Below are positions 24,253 through 32,286 of a stretch of DNA of 64,000 bases, piece after piece. The stretch lies in contig CAKSEY010000003.1 of NCBI GenBank assembly GCA_934448295.1, positions 124,001 through 188,000 on the forward strand, given 5' to 3'. Origin of the DNA: an uncultured Oscillospiraceae bacterium (GTDB taxonomy: Bacteria; Bacillota; Clostridia; Oscillospirales; Ruminococcaceae). Below the pieces are notes generated by a model. It made no database searches. It was not told where the DNA came from and saw only the letters and a list, made by a program, of their open reading frames with translations. The translations under genes and the position numbers were made by a program. The first letter of the stretch is position 1; every line of letters begins with the position of its first letter.

Positions 24253-25332
24253 ATGAGAGTCTATAACTTCAGCGCAGGTCCCGCAGTACTGCCCGAGGAA
24301 GTCCTTAAGGAAGCAGCAGACGAAATGCTTGATTACAAGGGCACAGGCATGTCCGTAATGGAGATGTCCCACCGCTCCAAGGCATATGACGCTATTATCA
24401 AGGAAGCGGAAAAGGATATCCGCGAGATCATGAACATTCCGGACAACTACAAGGTGCTGTTCCTCCAGGGCGGCGCTTCACAGCAGTTCGCGGCTGTCCC
24501 CATGAACCTGATGAAGAACAAGAAGGCTGCTTACATAATCACCGGTCAGTGGGCGAAGAAGGCTTATCAGGAGGCCAAGATCTACGGCGACGCGGTCGCG
24601 GTCGCTTCCTCCGCAGACAAGACCTTCTCCTATATCCCTGACTGCTCCGACCTCGATATCCCCGAGGACGCAGACTACGTTTACATCTGCGAGAACAACA
24701 CCATCTACGGCACAAAGTACAAGACCCTCCCCAATACAAAGGGTCACACGCTGGTTGCCGACGTTTCCTCCTGCTTCCTGTCCGAGCCGGTAGACGTTAC
24801 CAAGTACGGCGTTATCTACGGCGGCGTTCAGAAGAACGTAGGCCCCGCAGGTCTCGTTATCGCAATTATCCGCGAGGATCTCATCACCGACGACGTTCTC
24901 CCCGGAACTCCCACAATGCTCAAGTGGAAGACCCAGGCGGACAACGATTCCCTCTACAACACCCCTAACTGCTATGCTATCTACATCTGCGGCAAGGTGT
25001 TCAAGTGGATAAAGAAGATGGGCGGCCTGGAAGCTATGAAGGCTCACAACGAGAAGAAGGCGAAGATCCTTTACGATTTCCTCGACCAGAGCAAGCTGTT
25101 CAAGGGCACTGTTGAGCCGAAGGATCGTTCCCTGATGAACGTTCCGTTCGTTACCGGAAACGAGGAGCTTGACGCGAAGTTCGTCAAGGAGGCTACTGCG
25201 GCTGGGTTCGTTAACCTTAAGGGTCACAGGACAGTCGGCGGCATGAGGGCTTCCATCTACAACGCTATGCCTATCGAGGGCGTTGAGAAGCTGGTTGAAT
25301 TCATGAAGAAGTTCGAGGCTGAAAACGGCTGA
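24253..25332 (+). CDS. serC: Phosphoserine aminotransferase
   Basis: 359 residues. SerC converts 3-phosphohydroxypyruvate and glutamate to phosphoserine and 2-oxoglutarate. Family motifs: VYNFSAGPAVLPEEVL at the start, GTGMSVMEMSHRSKA, the PLP lysine in YGGVQKNVGPAGL, and TVGGMRASIYNAMP at the C-terminus. The start follows CAGGAGGCTATATA; a frame extending to 24166 would begin just after the -10 of the promoter and is rejected. serA follows 23 bases downstream, so both main steps of serine synthesis are in one operon; serB is not in the window. Confidence 0.96.
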   Translation: MRVYNFSAGPAVLPEEVLKEAADEMLDYKGTGMSVMEMSHRSKAYDAIIKEAEKDIREIMNIPDNYKVLFLQGGASQQFAAVPMNLMKNKKAAYIITGQWAKKAYQEAKIYGDAVAVASSADKTFSYIPDCSDLDIPEDADYVYICENNTIYGTKYKTLPNTKGHTLVADVSSCFLSEPVDVTKYGVIYGGVQKNVGPAGLVIAIIREDLITDDVLPGTPTMLKWKTQADNDSLYNTPNCYAIYICGKVFKWIKKMGGLEAMKAHNEKKAKILYDFLDQSKLFKGTVEPKDRSLMNVPFVTGNEELDAKFVKEATAAGFVNLKGHRTVGGMRASIYNAMPIEGVEKLVEFMKKFEAENG

Positions 25333-25355
25333 GTTCTGTAAAGGAGATAACTGAA

Positions 25356-26522
25356 ATGTATAACGTACTTACACTTAACAAAATAGCCGCCTGCGGCACC
25401 GACCTGCTCGACAAGGGCAAGTACGCCGTAACTGACGATACCGCCGTAAACGCGGACGCTATCCTTGTCCGCTCCGCTTCCATGCACGAGATGGAGCTGC
25501 CCGCTAACCTGCTCGCCATCGCGAGAGCCGGCGCAGGCGTAAACAATATCCCGATAGACAAGTGCAGCGAAAAGGGCGTAGTTGTATTCAACACCCCCGG
25601 CGCTAACGCAAACGCAGTCAAGGAGCTGGTCATCGCGGGTCTGCTTCTTTCCTCCAGAAAGATCCCCGCTGCTATGGACTGGATAAAGACCCTCAAGGGC
25701 AAGGGCGACGAGGTCGGAAAGCTGGTAGAAAAGGGCAAGAGCCAGTTCGTAGGCCCTGAGATAATGGGCAAGAAGCTCGGCGTTATCGGTCTGGGCGCTA
25801 TCGGTATCCTGGTGGCGAACGCAGCCGCTGAGCTCGGCATGGACGTTTACGGCGCTGACCCGTACCTCTCCGTTGAGAACGCGCTGAAGCTCTCCGGCAA
25901 GGTTCACTATGTAAAGAGCAACAAGGAGATCTTCGAGAAGTGCGACTACATCACGCTCCACGTTCCGGCTCTGCCTGACACCAAGGGCATGATAAACGCA
26001 GAGGCTATCGCTTCCATGAAAAAGACCGTCCGCCTGCTGAACTTCGCAAGAGACACCCTGGTTGACGAGAAGGCTATCATCGACGCCCTGGCAAACGGCG
26101 GCATGGCTTGCTATGTAACTGATTTCGCCACCGACGGGCTTATCGGTCTGGACGGCGTTGTTGCAATGCCGCACCTCGGCGCTTCCACTCCCGAGAGCGA
26201 GGACAACTGCGCTGTTATGGCGGTAAAGGAGATCTCCGACTACATCGAGAACGGCAACATCAAGAACTCCGTTAACCTGCCGAACGTTGAAATGGCTATC
26301 ACCGGAAACGCGAAGATCTGCGTTATCCACAAGAATTCCGAGGGTCTGCTGAACAACATCACCGCCCCGGTTTCCGCCGCCGGCATGAACATCGAGAACA
26401 TGGTGAGCAAGTCCAAGAAGGACTACGCGTACACCTGCCTTGACGTAAAGGGCGACACAACGGGCATTGAGGCGGCTCTGAAGGCTGTCGCAGGCGTTGT
26501 TGCGGTAAGAGTTATCAAGTAA
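25356..26522 (+). CDS. serA: D-3-phosphoglycerate dehydrogenase
   Basis: 388 residues. It oxidises 3-phosphoglycerate to 3-phosphohydroxypyruvate with NAD. Rossmann motif GVIGLGAIGILVANAAAE with the NAD-binding Asp in YGADPYL; catalytic Arg region LNFARDTLVDE and catalytic His in MPHLGASTPESEDN. A C-terminal ACT domain (about 320-388, starting KICVIHKNSEGLLN) would allow regulation by serine. It lacks the extra ASB domain of the longest SerA forms. GGAGATAACTGAA precedes the start. Confidence 0.95.
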   Translation: MYNVLTLNKIAACGTDLLDKGKYAVTDDTAVNADAILVRSASMHEMELPANLLAIARAGAGVNNIPIDKCSEKGVVVFNTPGANANAVKELVIAGLLLSSRKIPAAMDWIKTLKGKGDEVGKLVEKGKSQFVGPEIMGKKLGVIGLGAIGILVANAAAELGMDVYGADPYLSVENALKLSGKVHYVKSNKEIFEKCDYITLHVPALPDTKGMINAEAIASMKKTVRLLNFARDTLVDEKAIIDALANGGMACYVTDFATDGLIGLDGVVAMPHLGASTPESEDNCAVMAVKEISDYIENGNIKNSVNLPNVEMAITGNAKICVIHKNSEGLLNNITAPVSAAGMNIENMVSKSKKDYAYTCLDVKGDTTGIEAALKAVAGVVAVRVIK

Positions 26523-26541
26523 TCGGCTGACAGAAATAACG

Positions 26542-26571
26542 AAGGTGCAGAGCTTTTTCTGCACCTTTTGT
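26542..26571 (+). terminator. Intrinsic terminator of serC-serA
   Basis: AAGGTGCAG and CTGCACCTT arms with an AGCTTTTT loop and T-rich tail. Confidence 0.88.
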
Positions 26572-26644
26572 GTTTTAGTATATGTCACAATTGACCAAAT
26601 TGAAATTAAAAAATGTTGAATGTGTAGATTTTTATTGTTTTGAC

Positions 26645-26673
26645 TTGTATTTATATTCAGATGGTGATATAAT
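26645..26673 (+). promoter_or_regulatory. Promoter of the two small exported-protein genes
   Basis: TTGTAT, 17 bp, TATAAT with TG before the -10. It implies a leader of about 130 bases. Confidence 0.75.
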
Positions 26674-26805
26674 GAATGTGAAAGGAGCAATGACATATTA
26701 TAGAGGTGCATGATAGAACAGAAAAAACATTTCGAAGTAACAAATATCATGCCGGCGCATATGCTAAATTGTACATAATAAGCTTTAACTTGAACGAGGT
26801 GGAAA

Positions 26806-27213
26806 ACGAAAAAAATAACAAAAAGGGTTATCACTGCAATCATGTGTTCTGCTATTCTTGCATTTGATCTGTTATCGGTAAGTGCGTTTGCAGCCGATGG
26901 ATCGATCAACAAAAAGTACCTGGGGATTTATCATGCAACCGATAATAATGACGCCTTTGTCTCTATTAACGAGGATAACGTGATTTTGGTCGCATATTAC
27001 TATGTTGGCGGCGTATATGTCCGTGGGGTTATCACTAATGCGGAATTTGGTCAGGCTGACGGTACAAGAAACTTTTCCTTACGGGCAGATGAGATAAAAA
27101 TATGCGAAAAAGATGGAACGTATACAGATCAAGTGCAAAGATATTTTTTCTCACAGGGCAAGATGACTAATTCTGCAAAAATCAAAGCCCATGGCAAAAC
27201 ATATTCCAGATAA
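26806..27213 (+). CDS. Small exported protein with possible ACG start codon
   Basis: 135 codons if counted from the ACG. GAGGTGG (26796-26802) is followed 3 bases later by ACG-AAA-AAA-ATA-ACA-AAA-AGG, which encodes a textbook basic signal-peptide n-region, then a hydrophobic core and the cleavage motif SVSAFAAD. Between the in-frame stop at 26791 and the first ATG (26842) there is no ATG, GTG or TTG. Starting at that ATG would remove all positive charges and leave a poor ribosome site. The mature part (about 105 residues, YLGIYHATDNNDAF at its start) is of no recognised family and looks beta-rich. Either ACG is used at low efficiency or the original ATG has mutated. Confidence 0.6.
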   Translation, partial: TKKITKRVITAIMCSAILAFDLLSVSAFAADGSINKKYLGIYHATDNNDAFVSINEDNVILVAYYYVGGVYVRGVITNAEFGQADGTRNFSLRADEIKICEKDGTYTDQVQRYFFSQGKMTNSAKIKAHGKTYSR

Positions 27214-27231
27214 ACTGAAAGGGGTATATTT

Positions 27232-27750
27232 ATGACAAAAGCTAACTCTATACTAAAAATCGCTGCCACCTGCGCTGGTACATTGGTAGTTGCGGGTGGA
27301 ATCGTATTTACCTCAGTTGCTGTCGGCAGGGCTAATGCTTCCGCGCTTACAGACGAGGCAGCCACCGAAGAGACGGCCAAGGCGTTTGTGGATGTGGAAA
27401 TACCCGAGGGCAGATACTTCCTGAACGGCGACGCTGATTCCGAATACTGGATCGATGTCACCCCTGATACCATCGATGTCTGCGGGCCGGATATCGAGGG
27501 CGAGGTTTACAATGCCCTGAAAGCTGAAAACCCCGATGAAAGCGACGATACCCTGAGGAGGATCGCCAGCAATTACATCCAGGAATATCTGGAGCCGAAC
27601 CCATACAGGGCAGTCATACTGGACGGCTGTGACACGGTGAATGTTGCTATAAAATGGGAAGAGGAGGACGGCCTGATTTCCGGATACGGCTTTGAATATT
27701 CCGACAACGTGATCTCCTGGATGACCGGAGATTTCGTTCTGGCAGACTAA
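27232..27750 (+). CDS. Uncharacterised exported or membrane-anchored protein
   Basis: 172 residues. A basic N-terminus and a hydrophobic segment (about residues 9-32, AATCAGTLVVAGGIVFTSVA) form a signal peptide or anchor. The rest is acidic, with one Cys pair far apart, and no family motif. AAAGGGGTATATTT precedes the start. It lies 18 bases after the previous small exported-protein gene and probably shares its promoter; a terminator follows. The upstream gene is AT-rich, while this one has ordinary codon use in its second half. Confidence 0.7.
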   Translation: MTKANSILKIAATCAGTLVVAGGIVFTSVAVGRANASALTDEAATEETAKAFVDVEIPEGRYFLNGDADSEYWIDVTPDTIDVCGPDIEGEVYNALKAENPDESDDTLRRIASNYIQEYLEPNPYRAVILDGCDTVNVAIKWEEEDGLISGYGFEYSDNVISWMTGDFVLAD

Positions 27751-27810
27751 ATTTGCTCTCAGCCCCATATAGTGCTCAAATCAAGTAATTCCTCATAAAA
27801 CACAGCGTGG

Positions 27811-27839
27811 ACGCCGGGTTTGTTCCCGGCGTTCTTTTG
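27811..27839 (+). terminator. Intrinsic terminator after the small exported-protein genes
   Basis: ACGCCGGG and CCCGGCGT arms around TTTGTT, followed by TCTTTTG. Confidence 0.88.
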
Positions 27840-27878
27840 TCATTATGCACAAAAATTGCGCTGTGCGTTCCGCATTGG

Positions 27879-27907
27879 TTGACAAAACTTTAGATATGTG
27901 GTACAAT
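27879..27907 (+). promoter_or_regulatory. Promoter of the EAL-domain gene
   Basis: TTGACA, 17 bp, TACAAT; about 60 bases upstream of the start codon. Confidence 0.85.
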
Positions 27908-27969
27908 TAATCATGGACATTTGGATTCCCGGGGGCGGGCATTTGCGCAGCGAAAAGGGGTGACGGCGG

Positions 27970-29898
27970 ATGAATATGATCAATTATGTGGTCGAATACG
28001 AATATGCCTCGTTTGGTATCTGCGCCGTGCTACTTGTGCTTTTCTTCGCCCGCAGGAAATATCCGGGCATGACAAACCGGATATATGTCTCCATGCTGTT
28101 CTGCACGCTGCTTTCCTGCGTGGCGCATATCGCTGCAATGAGAACCCTGCCGATCGCTCAGGAGCTTCCGGTATGGCTGAACTATCTGATACATATACTA
28201 TATCTTGTGTTCTACGACTTCGAGCCGATACTGTTCATGATGTACTCGGTGGCTCTCACCAAGCGCAACAGGTTCTCAAAGGTGAACACTATCTTCACGG
28301 CGGCAGTTATCGCCGCAGAGCTCATTATGCTGATAACCACGCCGTTTACAAGGCTCGTGATATACTTTGACGAAAACATGCAGTACCAGCACGGGCCGCT
28401 GTTCTACGCATATCCCATAATGGCGCTGCTGCTGATGATATACGCGGTGGTCATGCTGTTCAATTTCCGCAGGCGCCTCGGCAGGATGCAGCTTATCACG
28501 CTGAGCATGTTCGTGGTGTTCACGGTGGCGGCTACCGTTATACAGCTCTTTGTGCCGGAGCAGGTGTTGGGGAACTACGCCGTTGCGCTGGCAATGATAA
28601 TGTTCCTTATCGTCCTCCAGAATCCCGACGATTTCACCGACAAATCCGCCGACTGCTTCAACGCGGACGCGTTCTATCTCACGGCTGAATCGCGGATAGA
28701 CGGCAGGGAGCCGTTCACCGCCGTTGCGTTCAGGTTCGAGGGGCTGAATTATATCAACAACCTTTTCGACGTCAGCGAGCAGGGAGTGGCGGCGCGCGCC
28801 ATCTCGGAAAGGCTCCGGGCGGAATTCGGCACGGACGAAGTCTACCACCTCGGCGGCTGCGAGTTCGCCATGTTCACCAGCGAGCGCCGGAAAATGACCG
28901 AGAAGTACGTCACCGACAAGCTGCTGAATTATTTCTCGAAGCCCGTCGCTATTCACGGTATAGAAGCTGCGATAACGCCGAAAATATGCCTGGTGAGGTT
29001 CCCGGATTTCGCGTCCTCCGCAAAGGACGTCCGGGACGCGATAGAATACACCCTGCGCAACTCCAGCAAGGAGGAGGGCAGCGTGTTCGTTGCGGCTCCC
29101 GAAGCTATCCAGGCGAAAAAGCGGGAGCTTCACATTCTCAGCACGATAAAGAACTGCATTGTGAACGAGAGCTTCGAAATGTACTACCAGCCAATCTACG
29201 AGCCCGCCGAAAGGGGATTCGTGTGCGCCGAAGCGCTCATCAGGATGAAGGACCCGGAGCTTGGATTTGTCAGCCCCGAGGAGTTCATTCCGCTTGCGGA
29301 AGCCAACGGCATGATAATTGAGATAGGCGACATAGCGTTCCGCAAGGTGTGCCGGTTCATGAAGAGCGGTCAGGCGCAGAGGCTCGGCGTAAGGTACGTC
29401 GAGGTCAATCTGTCCGTGCTCCAGTGCGTGCAGGAGCAGCTTTCGGAGCGGCTGATGGAGATAATGAAGGAGTACGAGATACCTCCGGAGCAGATAAATT
29501 TCGAGATAACCGAGACTGCGGGTCTTGCAAATTACGATATGCTCCTGCGGAATATGAACAGCCTGATTTCACAGGGCGTGACGTTCTCCATGGACGATTA
29601 CGGTACGGGATTTTCCACTGCGAACTATCTGATCTCCCTGCCCATGGATATCGTAAAGATCGACAAGAGTATTCTCTGGCCGGCTATGGAGAACAAGGAG
29701 GCGTTCGTTATCCTGCGCCATACCGTGAAAATGCTGAAATCCCTCAACAAGCGCATCGTTGTGGAGGGCGTTGAGACCGAGGAAATGGCGAAGCTGCTCA
29801 TTGACATGGGCTGCGATTACCTCCAGGGATATTATTACCAGAAGCCCGTCCCGGAGGATAAATACGTTGAGTTCCTAAAAGAAAATCAAAAAAATTGA
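27970..29898 (+). CDS. Membrane EAL-domain cyclic-di-GMP phosphodiesterase
   Basis: 642 residues. Seven hydrophobic segments occupy residues 1-220. A degenerate GGDEF-like domain (about 235-370) has GGCEF in place of GGDEF, so cyclase activity is unlikely; it may bind GTP or be structural. The EAL domain (about 385-640) keeps the motif residues: AEALIRM, the metal ligands in VEVNLSVLQ, FEITETAG and MDDYGTGFS, the catalytic Lys in VKIDKSI, and VVEGVETEE, so hydrolysis of cyclic-di-GMP is likely. AAAGGGGTGACGGCGG precedes the start. It is a single-gene transcript. Confidence 0.92.
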   Translation: MNMINYVVEYEYASFGICAVLLVLFFARRKYPGMTNRIYVSMLFCTLLSCVAHIAAMRTLPIAQELPVWLNYLIHILYLVFYDFEPILFMMYSVALTKRNRFSKVNTIFTAAVIAAELIMLITTPFTRLVIYFDENMQYQHGPLFYAYPIMALLLMIYAVVMLFNFRRRLGRMQLITLSMFVVFTVAATVIQLFVPEQVLGNYAVALAMIMFLIVLQNPDDFTDKSADCFNADAFYLTAESRIDGREPFTAVAFRFEGLNYINNLFDVSEQGVAARAISERLRAEFGTDEVYHLGGCEFAMFTSERRKMTEKYVTDKLLNYFSKPVAIHGIEAAITPKICLVRFPDFASSAKDVRDAIEYTLRNSSKEEGSVFVAAPEAIQAKKRELHILSTIKNCIVNESFEMYYQPIYEPAERGFVCAEALIRMKDPELGFVSPEEFIPLAEANGMIIEIGDIAFRKVCRFMKSGQAQRLGVRYVEVNLSVLQCVQEQLSERLMEIMKEYEIPPEQINFEITETAGLANYDMLLRNMNSLISQGVTFSMDDYGTGFSTANYLISLPMDIVKIDKSILWPAMENKEAFVILRHTVKMLKSLNKRIVVEGVETEEMAKLLIDMGCDYLQGYYYQKPVPEDKYVEFLKENQKN

Positions 29899-29908
29899 AA
29901 ATACCCCC

Positions 29909-29937
29909 TTGACAAAGCGGGAAGAATGGTGTATAAT
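29909..29937 (+). promoter_or_regulatory. Consensus promoter of the infC-rpmI-rplT operon
   Basis: TTGACA, 17 bp, TATAAT. Confidence 0.92.
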
Positions 29938-29943
29938 AGCGAG

Positions 29944-30110
29944 GTAATAAAGCAGAGCCACCACACTCTCACCCGCCGGCGTTAAGTCTGTCAGGCGCGG
30001 TCGTTTAATGAGAATAAGCCCGCGGGCATTTCGGTTAAGCGTGAGTAGTGTGTACTCACGCTTATTTTATTTCACAGCTCAGACTGAATAAGGAAAGGCG
30101 GTGCTTTGAT
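29944..30110 (+). promoter_or_regulatory. infC leader with intrinsic terminator (probable L20-type control)
   Basis: The leader contains a GCCCGCGGGC hairpin (30018-30027) and a strong terminator at 30037-30072: AAGCGTGAGTA and TACTCACGCTT arms, GTGTG loop, then TTATTTTATTT. A terminator placed before infC in an infC-rpmI-rplT operon is the known arrangement for autogenous control by ribosomal protein L20 in Firmicutes. The actual L20-binding fold was not derived here. Confidence 0.72.
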
Positions 30111-30626
30111 ATCGGCACGAAAGAACAGCTCATCAACGAGGATATCCGGGAAAAGGAAGTAAGAGTCATCGGCGCAGAAGGCGAGCAGCTCGGCATTATG
30201 GCGACTGCGGACGCGCTTGCGAAGGCTATCGAGGCAGATCTCGACCTGGTGCTTATCGCTCCCACGGCGGCTCCACCGGTCTGCCGGATCATGGATTACG
30301 GAAAGTATCGTTTTGAGCAGACCAAGAGGGAGAAGGAAGCCAGGAAGAACCAGAAGCAGGCAGAGGTGAAGGAGATCAAGATGTCGCTCAACATCGACAC
30401 CAACGACTTCAACATCAAGGTGAAGAACTGCATCAAGTTCCTCCAGAACGGCGACAAGGTAAAGGTCACCATACGCTTCAGACGTGCGAGAGAGCTTTCT
30501 CACATGAACCTCAGCGAGGATCTTATGAAGAGATTCCTCGATGCCGTTTCAGAGTACGGCGGATCTGAGAAGCCGTCCAAGCTCGAGGGCAAGAACTACG
30601 CGATAGTGCTGAGCCCCAAGAAGTAA
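30111..30626 (+). CDS. infC: Translation initiation factor IF-3, probable AUC start
   Basis: 171 codons before the stop. The N-terminus after the start (GTKEQLINEDIREKEVRVIG) aligns with IF-3 of other Firmicutes, which places initiation at an ATC codon 9 bases after GGCGG. The only ATG/GTG/TTG-type in-frame codon upstream is a GTG inside the terminator loop, which cannot be the normal start. Rare initiation codons (AUU, AUC, AUA) are a known autoregulatory feature of infC, because IF-3 itself discriminates against them. The C-terminal domain (KVTIRFRRARELSHMNL) is typical. IF-3 binds the 30S subunit and checks start-codon pairing. Confidence 0.93.
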   Translation: MGTKEQLINEDIREKEVRVIGAEGEQLGIMATADALAKAIEADLDLVLIAPTAAPPVCRIMDYGKYRFEQTKREKEARKNQKQAEVKEIKMSLNIDTNDFNIKVKNCIKFLQNGDKVKVTIRFRRARELSHMNLSEDLMKRFLDAVSEYGGSEKPSKLEGKNYAIVLSPKK

Positions 30627-30701
30627 GACAAGCGCTGAGCACTGCCGCCGCTTCCGGCGGAAGGCGCACTTTAATTGAAAAATCTCAAGGAGGATAACAA
30701 A

Positions 30702-30899
30702 ATGCCTAAGATCAAAACTCACAGCGGAGCGAAGAAGCGCTTCAAGCTGACAAAGAACGGTAAGGTAAAGATGGGTCACACCAACAGACGCCACATTCTT
30801 ACCAAGAAGTCCACCAAGCGCAAGAGAGGCTTACGCGCAGGCGCATACGCAGACGTTACCAATGTAGCTGCTGTAAAGAGCCTTATTCCGTACAAATAA
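30702..30899 (+). CDS. rpmI: Ribosomal protein L35
   Basis: 65 residues, standard length. MPKIKTHSGAKKRFK at the N-terminus and the basic KKSTKRKRGLR stretch are diagnostic. AAGGAGGATAACAAA precedes the ATG. Middle gene of infC-rpmI-rplT. Confidence 0.98.
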   Translation: MPKIKTHSGAKKRFKLTKNGKVKMGHTNRRHILTKKSTKRKRGLRAGAYADVTNVAAVKSLIPYK

Positions 30900-30950
30900 T
30901 CTGAATTTGCGGAATAAGTCCGCAGACAAAATAACAGGAGGTAATGTAAC

Positions 30951-31304
30951 ATGGCACGCGTAAAGGGCGCACTCGCAACTCGCAAGAGAAGAAATAGAAC
31001 ATTAAAGCTGGCAAAGGGCTACTGGGGCGGCAAGAGCAGACTTTTCAAGACCGCTAAGGAGGCCGTATGGAAGTCCGGTCAGTATGCTTACATCGGCAGA
31101 AGACTCAAGAAGAGAGATTTCAGAAAGCTCTGGATCACCAGAATCTCCGCTGCATGCAAGGCTAACGGTATGAACTACTCCACCTTCATGAACGGTCTGA
31201 AGAAGGCAAACATCACTCTGAACAGAAAGATGCTTTCCGAAATCGCTATCAATGACGCAGCAGGCTTCACTGCACTGACAGAGAAGGCTAAGGCAGCGCT
31301 TTAA
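30951..31304 (+). CDS. rplT: Ribosomal protein L20
   Basis: 117 residues, standard length. ARVKGALATRKRRNRTLKLA and GYWGGKSRLFKTA are diagnostic. L20 binds 23S rRNA early in 50S assembly and in Firmicutes represses its own operon through the leader. AGGAGGTAATGTAAC precedes the ATG; a terminator follows. Confidence 0.98.
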   Translation: MARVKGALATRKRRNRTLKLAKGYWGGKSRLFKTAKEAVWKSGQYAYIGRRLKKRDFRKLWITRISAACKANGMNYSTFMNGLKKANITLNRKMLSEIAINDAAGFTALTEKAKAAL

Positions 31305-31314
31305 TCGTGAAGAT

Positions 31315-31348
31315 ATCTCACGTTCTGTTCCGGGACGTGAGATTTTTC
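31315..31348 (+). terminator. Intrinsic terminator of infC-rpmI-rplT
   Basis: ATCTCACGT and ACGTGAGAT arms with an 11-base loop and TTTTTC tail, starting 11 bases after the rplT stop. Confidence 0.85.
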
Positions 31349-31370
31349 GCTATGTAGGGGGTATTCTCCG

Positions 31371-32141
31371 ATGACCATAACTTCGAGAAAAAACGACGCC
31401 GTTAAGCGCTTCCGCGAGACGCTGCGGGACAAGGGTCTGCGCGACAGCGAGGGCGTTTTCGCCGTTGAGGGCGACCACCTCTGCGGGGAGCTTGCCGCCG
31501 GGGGATTCCGCATAATTTCTGCGATGGCGACCGAAAAGGCGCTGGAGAAATACCCGCAGACCGCCGGGGCCCTGGCGCAGGCGGGGGAGCTGACGGTGAT
31601 ATCCGGCGATATCGCGGAATATATTTCAGATACCAAGGCTCCGCAGGGGCTGTTCGCGCTGGCTGAAAAGCCCGCCGCAAAGCCGGAGCTTTCAGGGGCT
31701 TCAAGGCTGGTGCTGCTTGACGGAGTGCAGGATCCCGGCAACGTCGGCACGATAATCCGCACGGCGGAGGCGCTCGGGTTTGGCGGGGCGCTGCTCTCGC
31801 CGGACTGCGCGGACATCTGGGCGCCGAAAACGCTGCGCGCCTCGATGGGGAGCGCGCTCAGGCTTCCCTGCGTCTGCGGGGAGATGGCGGAGCTAATTCC
31901 GGCGCTGAAGGGGCGCGGATTCTCCGTTTACGGGGCAATGCTGGACAAAACCGCACAGAAGCTCGGGGAGATAGAGTTCCCGGAACGCTCTGCAGTGGTC
32001 ATCGGCAGCGAGGGCAGGGGAGTTTCCCCGAAGACCGCGCAGCTTTGCACCGGGGCGGTGTATATCCCGATCTCCGGCGCGGAATCGCTCAACGCAGCCG
32101 CCGCCGCCGCGATAATACTGTGGGAGCTTTCGAAAAAATAA
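31371..32141 (+). CDS. TrmH/SpoU-family RNA 2'-O-methyltransferase
   Basis: 256 residues. The N-terminal L30e-like substrate-binding domain (GVFAVEGDHLCGEL region) is followed by the SPOUT knot: motif 1 LLDGVQDPGNVGTIIRTAEA, motif 2 VVIGSEGRGVS, motif 3 IPISGAESLNAAAAAAIILW. These methylate ribose 2'-OH groups in rRNA or tRNA; the exact nucleotide cannot be told. A member of this family often follows rplT in Firmicutes, as here. The ribosome site (TAGGGGGT) is moderate. Confidence 0.9.
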   Translation: MTITSRKNDAVKRFRETLRDKGLRDSEGVFAVEGDHLCGELAAGGFRIISAMATEKALEKYPQTAGALAQAGELTVISGDIAEYISDTKAPQGLFALAEKPAAKPELSGASRLVLLDGVQDPGNVGTIIRTAEALGFGGALLSPDCADIWAPKTLRASMGSALRLPCVCGEMAELIPALKGRGFSVYGAMLDKTAQKLGEIEFPERSAVVIGSEGRGVSPKTAQLCTGAVYIPISGAESLNAAAAAAIILWELSKK

Positions 32142-32147
32142 CTTATT

Positions 32148-32209
32148 CTGCTGTATATTTTACAGCAGACAGCGCAAAACCATAAGAAGGCTTTCGGCTT
32201 TGCGCTGTC
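32148..32209 (+). other. Paired hairpins between the methyltransferase gene and topA
   Basis: Two adjacent inverted repeats: CTGCTGTA with TACAGCAG, then GACAGCGCAAA (32168-32178) with TTTGCGCTGTC (32199-32209). Neither has a good T-run, so they may be weak terminators or mRNA processing structures. Confidence 0.45.
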
Positions 32210-32286
32210 TTGGATCCGCCTGGATGGGCGAACTACGAGCGCGGAAAACGCGCAAACTGCAAAAAAATAAAATAGGGGGAAACTTT

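Noticed and set aside
25257..26912. Minus-strand 551-codon frame opposite serA
   Set aside because: Covers serA, its terminator and the AT-rich spacer; no ribosome site or homology.
30048..30110. Longer IF-3 starting at a GTG
   Set aside because: That codon lies in the loop of the leader terminator and the added residues have no similarity to IF-3.
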